Source: Clostridiaceae bacterium
GTDB lineage: Bacteria > Bacillota > Clostridia > Saccharofermentanales > UBA5734
Length of the DNA stretch: 6,213 bases
Assembly (NCBI GenBank): GCA_012729935.1
Contig: JAAYBY010000246.1
Location: 1 to 6,213, forward strand
Direction of reading: 5' to 3'
Part shown: one piece after another, positions 1-4,673 of the stretch
Layout of the letters: each line of letters starts with the position of its first letter
How positions within the stretch are numbered: position 1 is the first letter of the stretch
The notes under the pieces: model-generated
Database searches by the model: none
What the model saw: the letters and a program-made list of their open reading frames with translations, nothing else
Told to the model about the DNA's origin: nothing
Program-made: the position numbers and the translations under genes

Positions 1-2
1 GC

Positions 3-152
3 CCTCTGCTGAATTGGATCAATCAGTCTTTGACTGATTCCACAAATTCCGCGGCTAAAATTAGTCGCTCTGTCATTGATTTTGTAGAGCCAAGACTTCT
101 TTTAATCCATGCTTTACGTTACAATAGAATCAAGTCGATAATCGACCAATAA
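3..152 (+). CDS. Possible C-terminal end of an upstream gene (partial, uncertain)
   Basis: A reading frame is open from the left edge for 49 codons to a TAA at 150-152, and its start would lie outside the window. The last residues read IKSIIDQ. The stop falls 20 bases before the start of the P-loop gene, so the two could share an operon. I do not recognise the peptide. An open frame of this length can arise by chance (I estimate under one in ten), and the stretch also holds two hairpins and a promoter-like TACAAT, which fit a non-coding region better. A second, shorter frame from position 2 stops at 35-37 and could equally be the end of the upstream gene. Confidence 0.25.
   Translation, partial: PLLNWINQSLTDSTNSAAKISRSVIDFVEPRLLLIHALRYNRIKSIIDQ
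21..68 (+). other. Two adjacent stem-loops
   Basis: The first hairpin has a perfect 8-bp stem, AATCAGTC (21-28) and GACTGATT (32-39), around a TTT loop. The second pairs GCGGCTA (51-57) with TAGTCGC (62-68), including one G-U pair, around a 4-base loop. Neither is followed directly by a run of T, although a TGATTTT lies at 77-83. They may be a weak terminator of an upstream gene, an RNA processing signal, or chance. Confidence 0.3.
97..125 (+). promoter_or_regulatory. Candidate promoter for the P-loop gene
   Basis: A good -10 box, TACAAT (120-125), sits 17 bases after a weak -35, TTCTTT (97-102). Transcription would start near 132, at the edge of the palindrome at 134-146. The call rests on the -10 and the spacing only. 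Confidence 0.35.
134..146. promoter_or_regulatory. Perfect palindrome GTCGATAATCGAC, possible operator
   Basis: GTCGAT and ATCGAC are exact inverted repeats around a single central A. The site lies just after the candidate -10 box and about 12 bases before the ribosome binding site, where a repressor dimer could block initiation. No second copy was seen in the window, and no regulator can be assigned. Confidence 0.3.
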
Positions 153-172
153 GAACAGAGGGGTGAACGCCT

Positions 173-583
173 ATGATCAAGGTAATTGTTGGCAAAAAAG
201 GAAGCGGGAAGACCGCCCGACTCGTTGATGATCTCAATCAGCATGCAATGTGTGACACATGTAATGTCGTGTGTATAGAAGCCGGGCGGAGGCTGGATCG
301 GCTGGTCAAGTACCAGATCAGACTGGTTGAAGTCAGTGACTATCCGGTCCATGGGTATCATGAATTGCTTAGTTTTATAGCTGGAATTTGTGCTAAGGAC
401 TTTGATATAACCCACCTGTATATTGACAGCATCTATAAAGTTTCCGGCGATACTAATCCAGATCACCTGGCTCAGTTTTTGAATGATCTGGATTTATTTG
501 CGACCAAAGAAAACATGCACGTGATGATCATTCTCAGTGATGACCCCGATCAGCTGCCTGAAGGCGTAACAAAATTCTGCTGA
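173..583 (+). CDS. Small P-loop NTPase-like protein of unknown function
   Basis: The product has 136 residues and looks like a minimal P-loop fold. A Walker A motif, GKKGSGKT (7-14), directly follows the first strand MIKVIV. A Walker B-like strand ends in an acidic residue at HLYID (81-85), and a later strand, VMIILSDD (117-124), sits where a sensor strand would be. There is no signal peptide or membrane segment, so it is probably cytoplasmic. The layout, including the ITHLYIDS segment and the DQLPEG ending, resembles a conserved clostridial protein that databases often label loosely as ATP-binding or 'PilT'. I recall this from memory and do not accept the PilT role, because the protein is far too short and lacks PilT's other motifs. 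Nucleotide binding is likely; hydrolysis and partners are unknown. The start at 173 is backed by GAGGGGTGA (158-166). It is probably a single-gene unit, with a stem-loop following. Confidence 0.8.
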   Translation: MIKVIVGKKGSGKTARLVDDLNQHAMCDTCNVVCIEAGRRLDRLVKYQIRLVEVSDYPVHGYHELLSFIAGICAKDFDITHLYIDSIYKVSGDTNPDHLAQFLNDLDLFATKENMHVMIILSDDPDQLPEGVTKFC

Positions 584-611
584 CTGTCAGGCTGATCTCC
601 ATGTGTTTTAT

Positions 612-649
612 TAATGGCGTTCTCAACTGTATCAGCGAGAGCGCCATTA
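612..649 (+). terminator. Stem-loop after the P-loop gene, possible weak terminator
   Basis: TAATGGCGTTCTC (612-624) pairs with GAGAGCGCCATTA (637-649) over 13 bp, with one G-U pair and a 12-base loop. It begins 28 bases after the stop codon. The following bases, TTGATTAT, are a poor U-tract, so termination may be partial or the structure may stabilise the 3' end of the transcript. Confidence 0.5.
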
Positions 650-681
650 TTGATTATATCGGGTATACATTTATCAGAAAG

Positions 682-711
682 GCTGGTTTTATCTTTCACC
701 AGCGATATAAT
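682..711 (+). promoter_or_regulatory. Candidate mscL promoter with a hairpin over the -35 region
   Basis: A consensus -10, TATAAT (706-711), lies 47 bases before the mscL start. The best-spaced -35 is poor: CTGGTT at 683-688. That region is half of an inverted repeat, GCTGGT (682-687) and ACCAGC (698-703), ending just before the -10. A weak -35 overlapped by a dyad suggests a promoter that needs, or is blocked by, a DNA-binding protein, but no regulator can be named. A short direct repeat, GCGATA, occurs at 702-707 and 713-718. Confidence 0.45.
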
Positions 712-757
712 AGCGATAGATGTATCTGTTCAAGGTGCTGAAGAAGGAGGAATCTGA

Positions 758-1177
758 ATGCTGTCCGAATTTAAAAAATTCATTATGCGAGGGAGTGTCG
801 TTGATCTCGCCGTTGCCGTTGTCATTGGCGGTGCGTTTACTGCAATCGTCAACAGTCTGGTCAACAACATTATCATGCCGGTTATCGGTTTTTTGATTGC
901 TGACATCAATTTTGCCGACCTGAAAATCGTTCTTTCAGAAGCGGTTGTCGAGAACGAGGTCATCATCAAACCGGAAGCTGCGATTGGCTATGGTCTGCTG
1001 ATCCAGGCGATCATAACGTTCATCATCGTCGCGCTTGTCATCTTTTTCATCATCAAGGGACTTAATAAGATGAAGAAAAAAGAAGAAGATAAGCCAGAGG
1101 AACCTGCGCCAACACCTGAAGATATTGTCCTGCTGCAGGAGATTCGTGATCTTTTAAAAAATCAGTCATCCGACTAA
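758..1177 (+). CDS. mscL: Large-conductance mechanosensitive channel MscL
   Basis: MscL forms a homopentameric pore in the cytoplasmic membrane that opens under tension and releases solutes after sudden osmotic downshock. The 139 residues follow the family pattern. An N-terminal amphipathic helix, LSEFKKFIMRG (2-12), is followed by TM1 (about 15-45) carrying the pore-lining stretch DLAVAVVIGGAF. A short external loop (about 46-75) leads to TM2 (about 78-100), a basic KMKKK segment, a Pro/Glu-rich linker, and the C-terminal bundle helix around EDIVLLQEIRDLL (121-133). The length is normal for the family. The start is fixed by AAGGAGG at 744-750, 7 bases upstream. It appears to be its own transcription unit, with a promoter-like TATAAT at 706-711 and a terminator at 1212-1250. 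No link to the neighbouring ilv genes is suggested. Confidence 0.96.
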   Translation: MLSEFKKFIMRGSVVDLAVAVVIGGAFTAIVNSLVNNIIMPVIGFLIADINFADLKIVLSEAVVENEVIIKPEAAIGYGLLIQAIITFIIVALVIFFIIKGLNKMKKKEEDKPEEPAPTPEDIVLLQEIRDLLKNQSSD

Positions 1178-1211
1178 GCGCGTAAATCCAGCTGGAATCC
1201 CATATCGAACG

Positions 1212-1250
1212 GGGTCTGACATATTGTTCAGACCCTTTTGATTATTTTTT
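1212..1250 (+). terminator. Intrinsic terminator after mscL
   Basis: GGGTCTGA (1212-1219) pairs perfectly with TCAGACCC (1228-1235) around an 8-base loop, followed by TTTTGATTATTTTTT (1236-1250). It begins 34 bases after the mscL stop. It also lies only 88 bases before ilvN, so a second role as a leader terminator for ilvN cannot be excluded. A weak competing stem, ATCCC (1197-1201) with GGGGT (1211-1215), would tie up its 5' arm. Confidence 0.85.
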
Positions 1251-1338
1251 CTAGTCGATTTCAAACAACCTGCCGGATTCAGTTGCTGACCGGTTCAAAA
1301 CGTGATAACGTGAAAGTCGGATATAAGGAGGAATTGTC
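1251..1338 (+). promoter_or_regulatory. Leader region of ilvNC, no clear promoter consensus
   Basis: Transcription of ilvNC should begin here if the terminator at 1212-1250 is efficient. The best pair I can find is TTGCTG (1283-1288) with GATAAC (1304-1309), at a short 15-base spacing, so the promoter call is weak. There is no T-box consensus (the AGGGTGG...ACCGCG type) and no short leader peptide rich in Leu, Ile or Val codons. The region ends with a strong AAGGAGG (1325-1331), 7 bases before the ilvN start. Confidence 0.3.
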
Positions 1339-1878
1339 ATGCTTCAACGTTTAGCCGTTCTTGTCGAAAACCGCGCCGGTGTGTTGAACCGGGTTACCAG
1401 TCTGTTCGCAAGACGCGGATATAATATCGAAAGCCTGGCCGTCGGAATCACAGAGGATCCTGTTATTTCGCGTATTACGATCACACTCGAAAGCGACAAC
1501 GAGCAAATCCGGCAGATTATCAGGCAGCTGCACAAACTGCCTGACATACTGATGGTTCGTCAGCTGCAGCCTGAAGAGTCTTTTTCCCGCGAGCTTGTTT
1601 TTATCAAGGTTCACGCCGAAGCGGCGACGCGCACGCAGGTTCTCCAGATCGTCGATATTTTCCGCGGTCATATTATTGATGTCTCACCCAGCACGCTGAC
1701 GATCGAGCTCAGCGGTAAAGAAGACAAGATCGATGCGCTTCAGCATCTTCTGGAGCCGTTTGAAATTCTTGAAATGGTGCGCACCGGACCGATCGCCATT
1801 GAGCGCGGTCAGCGCGTGATGAACTTGACGTCTCTGGAACAGAGTTCCGGTTATAACATGGAGGAGGAAAAAACATGA
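1339..1878 (+). CDS. ilvN: Acetolactate synthase, small (regulatory) subunit
   Basis: This is the regulatory subunit of acetohydroxyacid synthase. It raises the activity of the large subunit and carries the valine feedback site. The N-terminal ACT domain (about 3-75) contains ENRAGVLNRV (10-19) and RGYNIESL (26-33). Asn11, Gly14 and Asn29 match positions that, in E. coli IlvH, affect valine binding or feedback resistance, so valine sensitivity is likely (inference). A second ACT-like domain (about 84-155) ends at GPIAIERG. About 20 residues follow that are longer than the E. coli IlvH end. The final codons also form the ilvC ribosome binding site. ATGA at 1875-1878 joins the stop to the ilvC start, implying translational coupling. 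The catalytic partner gene ilvB is not upstream, as is usual, but lies on the opposite strand beyond ilvC. The symbol could equally be ilvH. Confidence 0.96.
   Translation: MLQRLAVLVENRAGVLNRVTSLFARRGYNIESLAVGITEDPVISRITITLESDNEQIRQIIRQLHKLPDILMVRQLQPEESFSRELVFIKVHAEAATRTQVLQIVDIFRGHIIDVSPSTLTIELSGKEDKIDALQHLLEPFEILEMVRTGPIAIERGQRVMNLTSLEQSSGYNMEEEKT
1861..1874 (+). promoter_or_regulatory. ilvC ribosome binding site inside the end of ilvN
   Basis: GAGGAGG (1861-1867) lies 7 bases before the ilvC ATG at 1875. In the ilvN frame it encodes the Glu-Glu of the MEEEKT tail. It fixes the ilvC start and fits re-initiation by ribosomes finishing ilvN. Confidence 0.85.
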
Positions 1879-2876
1879 AACAGATCTACAAAGAAAGTGA
1901 TTGTCGTACGCATGCACTCGACGGGAAAAAAATTGCCGTTATCGGGTTTGGCAGCCAGGGGCATGCACATGCTCTGAATCTCAAGGATAGCGGATTTGAT
2001 GTCGTCGTTGGACTCTATGAAGGCAGCAAGTCATGGTCAAAAGCGGAAGCGGCCGGCCTGACGGTGATGACCAGTGCTGATGCCGCTGCAGCAGCTGATG
2101 TGATCATGATTCTGATCAACGATGAAAAGCAGGCGGAATTGTTCGAAAATCATATCCGTCCTCATTTGTCTGAAGGAAAAGCTGTCGCCTTTGCACACGG
2201 ATTCAATATTCACTACGGAAGCGTTCAACCACCGGAAACGGTTGATGTTTTCATGATCGCACCAAAAGGGCCCGGTCACACAGTGCGCAGTGAATATAAA
2301 AACGGCCGAGGCGTTCCATCTCTTTTTGCCGTTTACCAGGATTATACAGGGAAAGCCCGTGATATCGCATTTGATTACGGATACGGCATTGGTTCTGCCC
2401 GCGCCGGTCTGCTTGAAACGACATTCCGTGAAGAAACTGAAACCGATCTGTTTGGCGAGCAGTGTGTCTTGTGCGGTGGTGTCACCGAACTGATGAAAGC
2501 CGGCTTTGACACGCTGGTCGAGGCAGGATATGATCCGGAAAACGCCTACTATGAGTGTGTTCATGAAATGAAACTGATCGTCGACATGATCGCACAGGGC
2601 GGTTTGTCCCTGATGCGTTATTCAGTCAGCGATACGGCTGAGTTTGGCGACTACAGTGTAGGCAGACGAATCATAACAGAAGAAACGCGCAAAGAAATGC
2701 GCCAGGTTCTTAAAGAAATCCAGGAAGGTGATTTTGCCCGCAGCTGGATACTCGAAAACAAAGTCGGCCGGCCGGCTTTCATGGCCCGCAGACGTATTGA
2801 AGCTAATCACCCGGTCGAGCAGATTGGCAAACAGCTGCGCTCGATGATGGCCTGGAACAAGGAAATTGATGTTTAA
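1875..2876 (+). CDS. ilvC: Ketol-acid reductoisomerase, class I
   Basis: IlvC converts acetolactate or acetohydroxybutyrate to the dihydroxy acid by a Mg-dependent alkyl shift followed by NAD(P)H reduction. The 333 residues fit the short class I form. The N-terminal Rossmann domain carries GFGSQG (24-29) and the cofactor loop GLYEGSKSW (46-54). The catalytic region includes AHGFNIH (107-113) and APKGPGHTVR (129-138). The all-helical C-terminal domain supplies the metal and substrate ligands: Asp191 and Glu195 in DLFGEQ, Glu227 and Glu231 in YYECVHE, and Ser252 in YSVSDTAEFGDY. All expected catalytic residues are present. The loop has Tyr48 where many NADPH enzymes have Arg, while Ser51 and Ser53 are kept. 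It is translationally coupled to ilvN and ends 81 bases from the oppositely directed ilvB, before a shared terminator. Confidence 0.98.
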   Translation: MKQIYKESDCRTHALDGKKIAVIGFGSQGHAHALNLKDSGFDVVVGLYEGSKSWSKAEAAGLTVMTSADAAAAADVIMILINDEKQAELFENHIRPHLSEGKAVAFAHGFNIHYGSVQPPETVDVFMIAPKGPGHTVRSEYKNGRGVPSLFAVYQDYTGKARDIAFDYGYGIGSARAGLLETTFREETETDLFGEQCVLCGGVTELMKAGFDTLVEAGYDPENAYYECVHEMKLIVDMIAQGGLSLMRYSVSDTAEFGDYSVGRRIITEETRKEMRQVLKEIQEGDFARSWILENKVGRPAFMARRRIEANHPVEQIGKQLRSMMAWNKEIDV

Positions 2877-2907
2877 ATTGACATGACGCATCAATACATA
2901 AAACCAC

Positions 2908-2940
2908 AAAAAAAGCCCTGATCGATCAGGGCTTTTTCTA
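2908..2940. terminator. Symmetrical bidirectional terminator between ilvC and ilvB
   Basis: GCCCTGATCGATCAGGGC (2915-2932) is a perfect palindrome, flanked by seven A (2908-2914) on the left and five T (2933-2937) on the right. As RNA it folds as a 7-bp GC-rich stem with a UCGA loop, extended by A-U pairs. On the plus strand the T run ends ilvNC; on the minus strand the A run becomes seven U and ends ilvDB. It lies 31 bases after the ilvC stop and about 18 bases beyond the ilvB stop. Confidence 0.93.
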
Positions 2941-2957
2941 TTCCAGTCGGCTTTTTT

Positions 2958-4673
2958 TCAATTATCATCTGCCAGTCCCGGCATCAGAAGATCCTGAGGT
3001 AGTTTCCCTGCAGGGATCATGGGATAGACATTGGTTTCCGGATCGACCGCAGCATGAATCAGATAAGGTCCGGGAACCGAAAGCGCCTTTTCGAGCTGCT
3101 CGCAAAATGATGCTCCGTCTGATGCGTTTCCGCCGGGAATACCATAGGCGTCGGCTATTTTGACAAAATCAGGATTATTGCTCAACAAAGTGTTGCAATA
3201 GCGTTTTTCAAAAAACAGTTCCTGCCACTGGCGGACCATTCCCAGGCACTGGTTATCCATGATGATCATTTTAACCGGATACTGTTGTTTGGCAAGTGTA
3301 CCAAGTTCCTGAATCGTCATCTGGAATCCACCATCCCCGGCAAACAGAACGGTCAGCCGCCCTTCATCCGCGGATGAAGCACCGATGGCCGCAGGTAGAC
3401 CAAAACCCATGGTGCCCAGTCCGCCGGACGTGATAAACGACCGCGGTGACTCTATCGGATAATGTTGTGCAACAAACATCTGGTGTTGACCGACATCAGT
3501 AACAACGATCGGATTCATGTCTTTCAGGCGTTCCGCGACCAGATGAACAATATATTGCGGATGAAGCGGTTTTGTGTCGACATACATTTTCTGAACCAGA
3601 GCGCTGTATTTTTGTCGCAGCTGATTAAGCTGTCCGCGCCATTCCTGCCACCGGTCTGCCCGTTGCTCCACAGTCGGAGCTGACAGCATGGCCTCAAAAA
3701 AGGATGCGGCGTCATCTTCAATTTCAATATTGGTCCGGATATTTTTGCCGATTTCAGCCAGGTCAATATCAACATGGATGATGACCCGATTGGCACTGTT
3801 CTGGCTGAACAGCTCCGGATCACCGATAATCCGATCACTGAAACGTGTCCCGACAGCCAGCAGCAGATCACAATTACCCAGCGCTGTATTGGCCTGTGGG
3901 GTGCCGTGCATGCCCAGATTGCCCAGATAGTTGGGATGATCGGCGGCAATGGCTCCTTTGCCCATCAGTGTTGTAGCAACGGGTATGTTTAACGATTCAA
4001 CAAATCGCTTTAAATCATCCGTGCCGCGCTGTGAAATGACACAGCCGCCTCCGGCAAGAAGCAGCGGTTTTTCACTCGCGGCGATCGCTTCATAGACCTT
4101 GTCAATCATCGCGTGTGTCTGGACGCGGGGCGGCCGATGGCGAACATAGGTCTGTGCTGTTTCCGTCTGCGTTGGAACCGGATTGGCCAAAATATCTTTC
4201 GGTATGTTGACCAGAACAGGTCCCGGTCGTCCTTCGGTTGTCAGCTGCCAGGCTTCTTCAAGAATCGGCCAGAGGTCCTCCGACTTCATGACCAGATAAT
4301 TATATTTTGTAACCGCCTGCGTCACACCGGTTATGTCTGCCTCCTGGAAAGCGTCTGTTCCCGTAGCCTGCCGGGCGACGGCACCGGTTATTGCCAGCAG
4401 CGGAACAGAATCCAGATAGGCGTCAGCCAGACCCGTTACGAGGTTGGTCGCACCTGGTCCTGAAGTCGCCAATACAACGCCGGGCTGCCCGGACACCTTG
4501 GCGTAGCCTTCAGCGGCATGGGCCGCACCTTGTTCGTGTCGAGCCAAAATATTGGGAAACTTTGCCTTATAAAGCGCGTCAAACAAGACAATGACAGGTC
4601 CTCCCGGATATCCGAATGTGTGTTTGATTCCTTTACTCTCCAGGAAATGGATGATTGTTTCTGCCCCGTTCAT
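2958..4673 (-). CDS. ilvB: Acetolactate synthase, large (catalytic) subunit
   Basis: This ThDP- and FAD-dependent enzyme condenses pyruvate with pyruvate or 2-ketobutyrate, the first common step to valine, leucine and isoleucine. The 571 residues show the three usual domains. The N-terminal ThDP-binding domain has GYPGG (21-25), catalytic Glu47 in RHEQGAA, SGPGATN (71-77) and Gln110 in DAFQ. The central FAD domain includes NLGMHGT (252-258) and VGTRFSDR (274-281). The C-terminal domain has GLGTMGFGLPAAIG (418-431) and the ThDP/Mg motif from GDGG (446-449) to Asn474. Trp483 in GMVRQWQ matches the Trp that gives E. coli AHAS II its 2-ketobutyrate preference. This and the FAD region mark a biosynthetic AHAS, not catabolic AlsS. 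It resembles E. coli IlvG closely, including the MNGA start. AAGGAGG (plus coordinates 4683-4689) precedes the ATG by 9 bases. It overlaps ilvD by ATGA, and its partner ilvN is on the other strand. Confidence 0.97.
   Translation of the reverse strand: MNGAETIIHFLESKGIKHTFGYPGGPVIVLFDALYKAKFPNILARHEQGAAHAAEGYAKVSGQPGVVLATSGPGATNLVTGLADAYLDSVPLLAITGAVARQATGTDAFQEADITGVTQAVTKYNYLVMKSEDLWPILEEAWQLTTEGRPGPVLVNIPKDILANPVPTQTETAQTYVRHRPPRVQTHAMIDKVYEAIAASEKPLLLAGGGCVISQRGTDDLKRFVESLNIPVATTLMGKGAIAADHPNYLGNLGMHGTPQANTALGNCDLLLAVGTRFSDRIIGDPELFSQNSANRVIIHVDIDLAEIGKNIRTNIEIEDDAASFFEAMLSAPTVEQRADRWQEWRGQLNQLRQKYSALVQKMYVDTKPLHPQYIVHLVAERLKDMNPIVVTDVGQHQMFVAQHYPIESPRSFITSGGLGTMGFGLPAAIGASSADEGRLTVLFAGDGGFQMTIQELGTLAKQQYPVKMIIMDNQCLGMVRQWQELFFEKRYCNTLLSNNPDFVKIADAYGIPGGNASDGASFCEQLEKALSVPGPYLIHAAVDPETNVYPMIPAGKLPQDLLMPGLADDN

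Noticed and set aside
119..466. Minus-strand ORF of 115 codons opposite the P-loop gene
   Set aside because: The plus-strand frame has a Walker A motif and a ribosome binding site; the minus-strand frame has neither a motif nor neighbours in the same direction.
601..741. Plus-strand ORF of 46 codons between the P-loop gene and mscL
   Set aside because: It has no Shine-Dalgarno, runs through the stem-loop at 612-649 and the mscL promoter region, and ends just before the mscL ribosome binding site. The cysteine-rich end resembles no family I know.
1178..1338. T-box riboswitch before ilvN
   Set aside because: No AGGGTGG...ACCGCG core or long multi-stem leader is present, and the only terminator sits 34 bases after the mscL stop.
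2037..2564. Minus-strand ORF of 175 codons opposite ilvC
   Set aside because: It is antisense to the catalytic core of IlvC, whose motifs are all intact. No ribosome binding site or known motif supports it.
2958..4673. Catabolic acetolactate synthase (AlsS) for butanediol
   Set aside because: The FAD-domain motifs, the GMVRQWQ Trp, the close likeness to IlvG and the link to ilvD all indicate the biosynthetic enzyme. No alsD-like decarboxylase gene is present.
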